Below, in pieces: positions 8,511 to 16,401 of a stretch of DNA of 21,711 nt. The stretch's first letter is position 1. Each line of letters begins with the position of its first letter. The notes under the pieces were generated by a model. The model ran no database searches. It was not told the origin of the DNA and saw only the letters and a list, made by a program, of their open reading frames with translations. The position numbers were made by a program, and so were the translations under genes. Origin of the DNA: Candidatus Latescibacterota bacterium (lineage in GTDB: Bacteria; Latescibacterota; UBA2968; UBA8231); assembly GCA_022826515.1 (NCBI GenBank), contig JAJDUT010000071.1, positions 1 to 21,711 of the forward strand. The letters are read 5' to 3'.

Positions 8511-8585
8511 TTATTTCTTCCTACAAGAGCTTGGGTATTCCTCTAGCAGAATCTCGCCGGGTGTAATTAGGTTATCCTTGTCCAT
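8511..8585 (-). pseudogene. Truncated HigA-type antitoxin fragment (24 codons)
   Basis: A 24-codon frame starting at 8585, 11 bases after the stop of the GIY-YIG-like gene. Its N-terminus reads NLITPGEILLEEY (residues 5-17), which closely matches the opening PGEILLEE(F/Y)L of HigA/VapI-type XRE antitoxins. After the tyrosine it changes to PSSCRKK and stops, so the whole helix-turn-helix domain is missing. The stop lies 14 bases from the left direct repeat, so the gene was probably cut off by the rearrangement that formed the cassette edge. A GAGG immediately before the ATG is rather close for efficient initiation. The family call rests on this one motif. The antitoxin function is almost certainly lost. 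Confidence 0.6.
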
Positions 8586-8596
8586 ATCCTCGGGTA

Positions 8597-8818
8597 TTAC
8601 GGCCCTGTCGGCTTGCCTAGTCGTCGCTGTTCCGCTTCCCATTGTAGCGCAGCTTCTTGGGTGGTCCGCCCACCAATCTGCACAATATGGCCCCTTCCCC
8701 AGCCAGATTTTCGCCGATGCTCGGCCTCGCGGCGATCAATGTCTCTGGTAATCCCTGTGTGGACAATTTTATTGCCCAACTTGAAGTGGTATTTATAAAT
8801 GGTTCTGCTAGTCGCCAT
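8597..8818 (-). CDS. Small GIY-YIG-like protein
   Basis: 73 aa, with a compact pattern resembling the GIY-YIG nuclease fold: IYKYHFKLGN, then KIVHTGITRDIDRREAEHRR, where IVHTGIT sits in the place of YIG and is followed by the Arg-rich helix and a conserved glutamate (AEHRR), then EAALQWEAEQRR at the end. The first motif is degenerate (IYK rather than GIY) and His replaces Tyr in the second, so catalytic activity is uncertain. The ATG at 8818 is preferred over an in-frame TTG two codons earlier because GAGGAGG lies about eight bases upstream, inside the end of the previous gene. The upstream stop is only 2 bp away, so the two genes are coupled. Base composition is AT-rich relative to the flanks. 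Confidence 0.7.
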   Translation of the reverse strand: MATSRTIYKYHFKLGNKIVHTGITRDIDRREAEHRRKSGWGRGHIVQIGGRTTQEAALQWEAEQRRLGKPTGP

Positions 8819-8820
8819 GT

Positions 8821-9339
8821 TCAAACCTCCTCAGTAAATTCCTCGCTCAAAAAAATACAATATTCAGCGAATTTCTCACAGTTCAGCAATGCACGGGTAG
8901 ATCTTTGCCTTCTTCCCATTCCTTGCTTCCCTCGGACAATAATTATCCCCTTGTAGTAATCCGCCTTCCATGAGCCTTCTTTAGTACTCTCATCATCATC
9001 CGGATCGTAAGAAAGAATTTCTACAGCATGGATAATGGTGTTACAAGCTTGGCGAAAAGTCAGGCCTTCGTAGTCCACATTGGGGAAATCCTTACAAAAT
9101 TGCCCACATATCTGTAATCCTATGGAGTGGGTTTTGATGTCAAGTAACTGACGAGTAGCTATAGCTATCCATATCAATAGTCTATTGACTTCGTTGTCAT
9201 GGTTACTTTCGGACAAGTTTTTGAAATTCGCATTCATCGCAACTTTTTCATCCGCCAGCAACAAAGTAAGCAGTTGGTAAAGGTCACGATGATAGGCAGA
9301 GATGTTTATGATCGGAGTTTCGTCTTGGTTTTTTGCCAT
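8821..9339 (-). CDS. Hypothetical protein in AT-rich cassette
   Basis: 172 aa, soluble, no signal peptide or membrane segment; I do not recognise the family. Visible features: a mostly helical N-terminal half (RDLYQLLTLLLADEKVAM; NRLLIWIAIATRQLLDI), a central YEGLTFRQACNTIIHAVEIL (R-x7-H, faintly like the Rx4-6H of HEPN ribonucleases but with longer spacing), an acidic DPDDDES stretch, and a basic RGKQGMGRRQR near the C-terminus. It is the first gene of the cassette, begins eight bases inside the right direct repeat, and is followed after 2 bp by the GIY-YIG-like gene. The AT-rich composition is clearly unlike the genes on both sides, which points to acquisition. A toxin or defence role is possible from context only. 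Confidence 0.75.
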   Translation of the reverse strand: MAKNQDETPIINISAYHRDLYQLLTLLLADEKVAMNANFKNLSESNHDNEVNRLLIWIAIATRQLLDIKTHSIGLQICGQFCKDFPNVDYEGLTFRQACNTIIHAVEILSYDPDDDESTKEGSWKADYYKGIIIVRGKQGMGRRQRSTRALLNCEKFAEYCIFLSEEFTEEV

Positions 9340-9346
9340 TCTCTAT

Positions 9347-9370
9347 AATTGGCTACGGTTGCTTCCATAA
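9347..9370. repeat. Right copy of imperfect direct repeat flanking the AT-rich cassette
   Basis: 24 bases matching 8472-8496 at 23 of 25 aligned positions. One base separates it from the SGNH stop codon (9372-9374). On the minus strand it still reads ATGGAAGCAACCGTAGC, a ghost of the start of the IolD-like gene (MEATVA). Confidence 0.85.
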
Positions 9371-9371
9371 G

Positions 9372-9956
9372 TCAGCGATCCGACAGATGCCCCCAGACGC
9401 ACTCGGCCACCACACGTCCCAATAGCTGCGATCCCTCTTCGGTAAAATGCACCCCGTCTTGGGTCAAAAGCCGCGCCTTCCCTTCGCGCTCAACAACGGT
9501 AAAGAGGTCGTCAATCGGCACGCCCAAATCCACCGCCACGGTGTGGGCCGCCGCATTGTAGGCTTCTACATCGGCCTCCAAGCGATCAAAGCCCTTATTC
9601 TGATGGTGCCAATTTTCATCCACCGGCGTGGTAGTGGCCCAGACGACGGCCCCGTCCAACTCGCGTTGCAGCCTTTGCAATATCTGGCGCACGTTGCGCC
9701 CGTATTCGTCCACGAGAACTGAGGATGCTGCGCCAAAGGCCCTCTTCAAATCGTGCAGCCCACAATTGACGTGGACCAGGTCCGGCTGGCGCGCGATAAC
9801 CCATTGGTCCAGATGCGCGAGAACATTGCGGCTGTCGCCGCCATTTTCTTCGGGGACCCAGATCTCGGCCCGGCCCGCCAATTGGCTAGCGACATGGTCC
9901 TGATAACCCATGCGAATCGAGTCGCCGATTAGGACGACGAGGGGTGTATTAGCCAT
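9372..9956 (-). CDS. SGNH/GDSL-type hydrolase
   Basis: A 194-aa cytoplasmic esterase/lipase-fold protein with no signal peptide. Block I is VVLIGDSIRMGY with nucleophile Ser13. The oxyanion-hole Gly is in ENGGDSRN (G39/G40). Block III is NCGLHDLKR (66-69), where His replaces the usual Asn of GxND. Block V is TQDGVHFTEEG with the catalytic pair D167 and H170. It probably deacylates or deacetylates a small molecule or sugar; the substrate is unknown. The ATG lies 6 bp after the stop of the EVE-domain gene and has no strong Shine-Dalgarno sequence, suggesting translational coupling. Its stop codon abuts the right direct repeat of the inserted cassette, so it was once directly upstream of the IolD-like gene. 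Confidence 0.9.
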   Translation of the reverse strand: MANTPLVVLIGDSIRMGYQDHVASQLAGRAEIWVPEENGGDSRNVLAHLDQWVIARQPDLVHVNCGLHDLKRAFGAASSVLVDEYGRNVRQILQRLQRELDGAVVWATTTPVDENWHHQNKGFDRLEADVEAYNAAAHTVAVDLGVPIDDLFTVVEREGKARLLTQDGVHFTEEGSQLLGRVVAECVWGHLSDR

Positions 9957-9962
9957 AAAACA

Positions 9963-10457
9963 TCACGTCGGACTGACGCCTCCCATTTTACAGACTTCCT
10001 TCCACTCCTGCGCGGCGACCGGCTGAATCGACAGCCGCTGACCCCGCTGCACCACCCGCATGTCGGCGAGCTTGTCGTTGGCCTTGAGGTCGGCGAGGTG
10101 GACAAACCTTTTAAATTTGCGTTTCCACTGCACGTCGAAGGAAAACCAGCGCGGCTCATCCTCGGTGGATTTTTCATCGTAGTAGTCGTGCTTGTCGTCG
10201 AACTGACTTGGGTCGGGATACCCCGCTCTTGTAATCGTCGCGATTCCAGCAATCCCCGGTTCGTCGCAGTTAGAGTGATAAAAGAACGCCAGATCCCCCT
10301 TCTCCATGTCGTCGCGGATGAGATTGCGCGCTTGGTAGTTGCGCACGCCCCGCCAGTAGCCCGTGCTTTGCGGCCGCTGCTTCAGCTCGTCAAAGGAGCA
10401 CTCGTCGAATTCGCACTTGACGAGCCAGTACTTTTTCCCCCGCTTGCTCACAGCCAT
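9963..10457 (-). CDS. EVE domain protein
   Basis: 164 aa, matching the single-domain EVE (PUA-like, THYN1-type) family throughout: YWLVKCEF at the N-terminus, YWRGVRNYQARNLIRDD (34-50), MEKGDLAFFYHSNC (51-64), GIAGIATIT, and LSIQPVAAQEWKEV near the C-terminus. EVE domains bind modified bases in nucleic acid and are often found near restriction or modification genes; a role here is not evident. The start at MAVSKRGKKYW overlaps the last 10 bases of the isomerase gene, using its terminal GAGG as ribosome binding site. An in-frame GTG 13 codons earlier would add residues that fit no EVE protein. It sits in a catabolic gene string, which is unusual context for the family. Confidence 0.93.
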   Translation of the reverse strand: MAVSKRGKKYWLVKCEFDECSFDELKQRPQSTGYWRGVRNYQARNLIRDDMEKGDLAFFYHSNCDEPGIAGIATITRAGYPDPSQFDDKHDYYDEKSTEDEPRWFSFDVQWKRKFKRFVHLADLKANDKLADMRVVQRGQRLSIQPVAAQEWKEVCKMGGVSPT

Positions 10458-11262
10458 TCCTCGACCACTTCCCGCGTCTTCGCTATGCCCTCCCACTCGT
10501 CTCCTGGACTAGAAAAAATTAACGAGTACGGCCCGGCAAACCCCGCATCACTGGCCAGCCGGAGACAGTGATCAAAATCCTCGCGGTCCATCTGTCCCTC
10601 TTCGGAAAAGTCGGCCTTGGCGTGTACGGAAGTCGCCCTCGGCAAAATCGCCGCCAGATCGCTGTATTTATCCGGCCCCTTGAAGTTGCCAAAGTCAGCG
10701 CACAGCCCACCTCGCCGTCGCACAAGTCGAGGACCGCATTGAGCGCTCCGACCGACGTGCCCAGCGTCCGAAAATTCTCCGTCATCACCCCAATACCCAA
10801 GGTGCGACCAAAGCTGGCGAACGCGCGCAAATTCTCCGCACTTACCTGCACGGCTTCGCCGTCGTTCCCTTCCCCGGCGATCACCCGCACACACTGCGCG
10901 CCGCAGCGGGCGGCAATCTCCATCCACTCGCGTACCCAAGCCACTTCTTTTGCGCGTTGGGCCGCATCGGGATGCGCGATGTCGCCAGCGTCAATCAGCA
11001 CGCTAAAAAGCTCGACGCCGCTGTCGGCAAGTGCCCGCCGCAACTGGTTGATATAATCATCGTCGAGCCTCGGGAAGTGGAAGTGGCAAATCTCCAACAG
11101 GCCGATGCCGCGTGCGGCAAGCTGTGCCGGTAGCTCTAACAAGGTGAGATCGCCCTGCCCTGTCCCTTCTAGCACCGGCTCGCCTTGGGGATCGGACCAC
11201 TGGTACATCGACGCCCCTAACGTCCTGTGCAAGCTCCATGTCGAGGTCGCTATGCGCGTCAT
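10448..11262 (-). pseudogene. Sugar phosphate isomerase/epimerase (TIM barrel), frameshifted
   Basis: Two overlapping frames together give one xylose-isomerase-like (AP endonuclease 2 superfamily) protein of about 271 aa, the usual length. The first frame (from 11262) holds LEICHFHFPRLD, ELFSVLIDAGDIAH, VRVIAGEGNDGE and GVMTENFRTLGT, then loses homology after LCDGEVG. The second frame continues with LCADFGNFKGPDKYSDL, SVHAKADFSEEGQ and ends VVEEWL at 10448. The shift is in a run of three C at 10706-10708 (GGG on the coding strand); one extra G would restore GEVGLCADFGN. The metal-ligand Asp (ADFGN) and His (VHAKA) lie after the shift, so the short 248-aa product ending at 10519 should be inactive. 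A sequencing error is as likely as a real mutation. The start ATG has GAGG five bases upstream; the EVE gene overlaps the 3' end. Confidence 0.8.
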
Positions 11263-11269
11263 CACATCC

Positions 11270-11971
11270 TCACAGGCTGATTTTAGCGACCCATCCAGAC
11301 GTGGCGTCGCAATAGATCAAATCCTCGCCAAAAATCGACAGCCCATGCGGCTCGGGGTCGCTATCGGGAACCACAATTCGATCTAACTCGGCCCCGCTCT
11401 CCACGTCGAGCTTGACGATCACGCGGTCGGCGGTATGCACCACCCAGATGCCATCGGCAACCCGCACCACGCCGTGCGCGCGCCCGTAGGGCAAATCCAG
11501 CACATGTTCGACTGACCAGCCAGCGATTTTAACTTTGCTCAGCGTCTGGCTCTTGAGGGTGGTAATCCACACGTAGCCCTCTTCAAACGGATCGTACTCC
11601 ATCCCATGGACCCCACCGCCGCCGGGCACTGGATAGCGGTTGCGAGTCGCGCCAGTGTCTGGATCAACCTCGAAAATTTCGCCCGCCCCTTGCTCGGCGT
11701 CCGTCGGCCGTGCGGGCCGCCAGAGCGTACCTGCCCCATTGGCCGCCAACCACAGCGAACCACCGCCCCAAGCCATGCCGCTGGTATTGGACGACTCGCT
11801 GGGAATGTCGCGGATCAGACGGGTGACGCCGTATTCAGACGGCTCGGCGATTTCGATCAGCGCCACCCGGTCGGTAATTTGGTCGGTAATCCACAGTCCT
11901 TCTTCTACTACTTGTAGCGCGTTGGGAACCCCGTAAGGGGCGCGGAAGAGCTTCTCTATGGTTCTACTCAT
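11270..11971 (-). CDS. Beta-propeller (SMP-30/NHL/Vgb-like) protein
   Basis: 233 aa with no signal peptide. At least five blade-like repeats of about 40 residues are visible, each with a hydrophobic strand ending in W or Y then T, V, L or C: GLWITDQITDRVALIEI, SLWLAANGAGTLWRP, YVWITTLKSQTLSKVKI, GIWVVHTADRVIVKLDV and LIYCDATSGWVAKISL, with VHGMEYDP and PHGLSIF turns between them. This is the pattern of six-bladed SMP-30/gluconolactonase-like or Vgb-like propellers. No enzyme can be named; gluconolactonase-type lactone hydrolysis would suit a sugar pathway but is only inference. AGGAGAT lies about 11 bases before the ATG. It follows the MDR gene by 21 bp and the isomerase follows by 7 bp, so it is inside one operon. 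Confidence 0.85.
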   Translation of the reverse strand: MSRTIEKLFRAPYGVPNALQVVEEGLWITDQITDRVALIEIAEPSEYGVTRLIRDIPSESSNTSGMAWGGGSLWLAANGAGTLWRPARPTDAEQGAGEIFEVDPDTGATRNRYPVPGGGGVHGMEYDPFEEGYVWITTLKSQTLSKVKIAGWSVEHVLDLPYGRAHGVVRVADGIWVVHTADRVIVKLDVESGAELDRIVVPDSDPEPHGLSIFGEDLIYCDATSGWVAKISL

Positions 11972-11992
11972 CGTCGTCTTTATCTCCTAAGT

Positions 11993-12964
11993 TCAGTTGT
12001 CCCACACCAACAACACCGCCATCGTCTCGCCCAACCGATTGTAGAGCAGATCGAAGGCTGCTGCCGCTTCGGTGTAGGGGAAGCGGTGGGTGATCATCTT
12101 GGCGAACTGGATTTGGTCCGTAGCCAGCAGTTCTAGCGTCCGTGCTGATCCTTCGGGCCGTCGACTGGCGTCGAGGTAGCTGCCTATGAGGCGCTTGCCC
12201 ATGATTTTTTGTGAGTAGAGCGGCAGGGGTTCGTTCTCGTATAGGCCCAGCACCTGCAAGAGGCCGCCGCTCTTGAGCATGTCCTGCGCCTCGGCAAATG
12301 CCTGCGCCCCAGCCCGCCCACCCACGGCTTCGACCACGATGTCGGCACCCTTCCCGCCCGTCAGTTCCAAGACCTGTGTAACAGAGTCGCCGGCGCTGGC
12401 GTCTATCACCACGTCGGCTCCTAACTCGCACGCCAGCTCGCAGCGCAAGGGCAAGGCATCAATCCCAATGACGCGCCCCGCGCCTTGTGCCTTGGCCGCC
12501 TGCATGCAACCGCTGCCGACCAAGCCCTGCCCCTGAATGACCATGACATCGTCCGGGCCGGCCCCGGTCTCCCACATCCACAGAACCGAGCTGGTTCCCA
12601 GCGGCCAAAAGGTGCCCGCCTCGGGCGACAGGCCCGCTGGCAGGCGCACGGCCGCGGGCTTGTGTTGGGTGGCCGCGACTTCGACCGCCACGTATTCGGC
12701 GTGCGGCGCGAGAGCCGCGACCAGATCGCCGATTTTGAACTCTTCGACCTCCGCGCCTGCTTCAGCAACTCGGCCCACCAGCGAGTAGCCCATGGAGCGG
12801 TGGTCAATCGCCTCTTCGCGCACGTAGCGCCGCCAAATCTCCGATCCTCGGCTGATTAGCGAACATTCGGCGCGGATCAAAATCTCGGTCGGGGCAATGG
12901 CCGGGGTCTCGACCTCTTCTACTACGATATTATAGGCCCCTGCGGGCTTGGCGATGCGTTTCAT
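11993..12964 (-). CDS. Zinc-less MDR oxidoreductase, NAD-type Rossmann
   Basis: A 323-aa medium-chain dehydrogenase. The N-terminal domain has LIRAECSLISRGSE (29-42), the SxISxGTE-like pattern of the MDR branch that includes BchC and related sugar dehydrogenases. The Rossmann motif is VIQGQGLVGSGCMQAAKAQG (GxGxxG at 145-150) followed by VIGID (D169), which favours NAD over NADP. Zinc ligands are lacking: the GHE position reads SMGYSLVGRV. The start at MKRIAKPAGAYNIV has GGAGG six bases upstream (12971-12975); the longer GTG-start frame is not used. It is the first gene after the 13031-13367 leader and terminator, so its expression, and that of the genes behind it, may be set by read-through there. 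Confidence 0.92.
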   Translation of the reverse strand: MKRIAKPAGAYNIVVEEVETPAIAPTEILIRAECSLISRGSEIWRRYVREEAIDHRSMGYSLVGRVAEAGAEVEEFKIGDLVAALAPHAEYVAVEVAATQHKPAAVRLPAGLSPEAGTFWPLGTSSVLWMWETGAGPDDVMVIQGQGLVGSGCMQAAKAQGAGRVIGIDALPLRCELACELGADVVIDASAGDSVTQVLELTGGKGADIVVEAVGGRAGAQAFAEAQDMLKSGGLLQVLGLYENEPLPLYSQKIMGKRLIGSYLDASRRPEGSARTLELLATDQIQFAKMITHRFPYTEAAAAFDLLYNRLGETMAVLLVWDN

Positions 12965-13030
12965 AGACGGCCTCCTCGCGGACAATATGGCAAAAATGCT
13001 GCATGGGAACCAATCTAGAGCCGTGCGAAT

Positions 13031-13070
13031 AAAAAAACCGGGCGCACCCGCTAAGGTGGGGTGCGCCCGG
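13031..13070 (-). terminator. Rho-independent terminator
   Basis: Perfect 12-bp stem CCGGGCGCACCC / GGGTGCGCCCGG (arms 13059-13070 and 13038-13049), 9-base loop, followed on the minus strand by seven T (13031-13037). It ends the leader transcript 66 bp before the MDR start codon. Confidence 0.93.
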
Positions 13071-13140
13071 CTGTACTCTCAAAAGCTATGTCGCCGAGGC
13101 GACTGTGCTTCTGACCAGGTAGTCGATCACCTGGAGTTGA

Positions 13141-13179
13141 TCAAGTGATCAACCTCCCTGCGGTACGATTACTACTCAA
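13141..13179 (-). CDS. Possible leader peptide, 12 aa
   Basis: AAAGGAGGT (13186-13194), a near-perfect Shine-Dalgarno sequence, stands seven bases before a TTG that opens the frame (M)SSNRTAGRLIT and stops at a TGA inside the GTTGATC...GATCAAC hairpin. Such a strong ribosome site before a 12-codon frame is hard to explain by chance and is typical of regulatory leader peptides. There is no run of one amino acid that would name the signal. The +1 frame after the TGA continues for 18 more codons to 13086 (DQLQVIDYLVRSTVASAT), so a +1 frameshift product or a sequencing indel is also possible. Confidence 0.4.
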   Translation of the reverse strand: MSSNRTAGRLIT

Positions 13180-13337
13180 TGGACCACCTCCTTTCGCTTG
13201 TGCGCGCCTCATAATCCATACTCCAACTCTGCGCGTCGTTGCGGCCAGTTGCAAAGCCGGGTTGGCCCGCTCGCGTAGCCTCGGGCCTCAGCGTGGCGGC
13301 AACAGGGGTTTGTGACCCCCGAACTCGACTTGCGTTT

Positions 13338-13367
13338 AATATGACAAACGCCGCAGAACCATGTCAA
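13338..13367 (-). promoter_or_regulatory. Sigma70-type promoter with extended -10
   Basis: Minus-strand -35 TTGACA (13362-13367, a perfect consensus match), an 18-base spacer, and -10 CATATT (13338-13343) preceded by TG one base upstream, an extended -10. The -35 overlaps the stop codon of the Gfo/Idh gene. Transcription would begin near 13331 and enter the structured leader. Confidence 0.7.
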
Positions 13368-14356
13368 ATGCTTTTTACTTTGACCGGCTGACCGCTAGCG
13401 GCTGAGGCCCATGCCGCTTCGGTCAGTTCAATGACCCGCAGGCCGCATTCGGGGGGCACCTGCACTTGGTCGCGGCCGAGAATCGCGTCGATGAAATTCT
13501 GGTCGGGCGTCGTCGAGCCGGGCAAGTTATTTACCTCGTACACCTCATTGCTGTGCTGCGTCTTGTAAAAGATCTGTCCCTGGCGGATATAGACCACAGC
13601 CTTGGTCCCCCAGATGGTGATGTCCTCCCACATCCCGCCGGTCGGCGAGTTGCCCACCACCGCAATCGTCCCCAGCGCGCCGTTGCGAAAGCGCAGCGAC
13701 AGCGCCGAGTTGATATCTACCTCGGAGTCGAAATACTCCATGTAGGCCTGTACCTCTGCCACCTCCAGCCCGGTCATCCACAGCGCGATGTCCAGCAGAT
13801 GGCTTCCCGAGTCGTTGAGCTGTCCACCGCCCGACAGTGCCATTTGCTGCCGCCACAGCCCAATCGTCCCCTGATACCACTTCTGGTCTTGGAGCGCCGA
13901 TATAAACTGGATATCCCCCAACTCCCCGGCCGCGATCTGATTGCGCACATAGCGGTACTGCGCCTGCAAGTGCCGCTGATAGGAGATCATCAAGACTTTT
14001 CCGATCTCCTCTGTTTTGGCGATAACTTGGCGCGCGTGATCGACAGTACAGACCATCGGCTTTTCGGTCAGCACGTGTAGCCCCTTGTCCAGCGCGGCCA
14101 TAATCTGCTCAAAGTGCAATGTATGGGGCGTGGAAATCTCTACCGCGTCCAGTTCGACTTGCTCCAGCATCTCTTGGTAGTGGGTAAACTCCGGCAACTC
14201 CGCAGCCTGCGAGTTGCGCTCTTTGGCTCGCTGCAGGCTGGCCTGATCCACATCGCACAACGCCACCACTTCGGCCTCGGGGATGTCGAGCACTCGCCCT
14301 ATATGCCCACTGGCATTTCCACCACAGCCGATAAATCCCACGCGAATTTTGTCCAT
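13364..14356 (-). CDS. Gfo/Idh/MocA family oxidoreductase
   Basis: A 330-aa NAD(P)-dependent sugar or cyclitol dehydrogenase. The N-terminal Rossmann fold has RVGFIGCGGNASGHIG (5-20) and ALCDVD (32-37, acidic end of strand 2, suggesting NAD). The signature EKP is at 98-100 (LTEKPMVCT). The C-terminal domain has GGGQLNDSGSHLLDIALW, with the catalytic-type DxGxH motif (D182, H186). Relatives oxidise inositol, glucose or deoxy sugars; the substrate here is not known. The start at MDKIRVGFIG follows GAGAGG closely; the frame extends 22 codons upstream into metG but that part has no Rossmann-like sequence. It lies 40 bp after metG. The stop codon sits in the -35 of the leader promoter, so the gene ends exactly where the next transcription unit begins. 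Confidence 0.94.
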   Translation of the reverse strand: MDKIRVGFIGCGGNASGHIGRVLDIPEAEVVALCDVDQASLQRAKERNSQAAELPEFTHYQEMLEQVELDAVEISTPHTLHFEQIMAALDKGLHVLTEKPMVCTVDHARQVIAKTEEIGKVLMISYQRHLQAQYRYVRNQIAAGELGDIQFISALQDQKWYQGTIGLWRQQMALSGGGQLNDSGSHLLDIALWMTGLEVAEVQAYMEYFDSEVDINSALSLRFRNGALGTIAVVGNSPTGGMWEDITIWGTKAVVYIRQGQIFYKTQHSNEVYEVNNLPGSTTPDQNFIDAILGRDQVQVPPECGLRVIELTEAAWASAASGQPVKVKSI

Positions 14357-14396
14357 CTTCCTCTCTTTTCCGTCTGGTTGAAAAGGTCGCCGGTGA

Positions 14397-16373
<1,977 letters not shown>

Positions 16374-16401
16374 TCAAGGCGGGGCGCATGTTAAGGTCGC
16401 A

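Larger units (their letters stand above)
13031..13331 (-). ncRNA. Candidate structured leader RNA or small RNA (about 300 nt)
   Basis: The 399-bp gap at 12965-13363 has no long reading frame that looks like a protein. Read on the minus strand it has a promoter (13338-13367), a predicted start near 13331, and then hairpins in order: GGGG-N8-CCCC (13305-13320), GGCCCG-N12-CGGGCC (13264-13287), a mini-ORF with a strong Shine-Dalgarno sequence, the near-perfect GTTGATCACTTGATCAAC (13136-13153), CCAGGT-N8-ACCTGG (13115-13134), GTCGC-CTCG-GCGAC (13090-13103) and a terminator (13031-13070). This is the order expected of a peptide-sensing attenuator for the downstream MDR operon, or of a stand-alone small RNA. 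I checked by eye for tmRNA, RNase P, SRP RNA, T-box, TPP and cobalamin signatures and saw none. Confidence 0.5.

Noticed and set aside
12984..13013. Second promoter-like pair (TTGGTT, 18 bases, CATATT) between terminator and MDR gene
   Set aside because: Transcription would start at about 12977, leaving only about a dozen bases of leader including the Shine-Dalgarno sequence; weak -35.
12948..13148. 66-codon open frame on the plus strand across the terminator and leader
   Set aside because: It runs through the terminator and hairpins in the opposite direction and has no ribosome site.
13051..13179. Selenocysteine read-through of the TGA in the mini-ORF
   Set aside because: No SECIS-like loop can be argued from sequence, the continued frame would run into the terminator stem, and no selenoprotein family is recognised.
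13181..13195. Resemblance of GGACCACCTCCTTTC to the 3' end of 16S rRNA
   Set aside because: Only the anti-Shine-Dalgarno core matches; the complement is simply a very strong ribosome site. No other 16S sequence is present.
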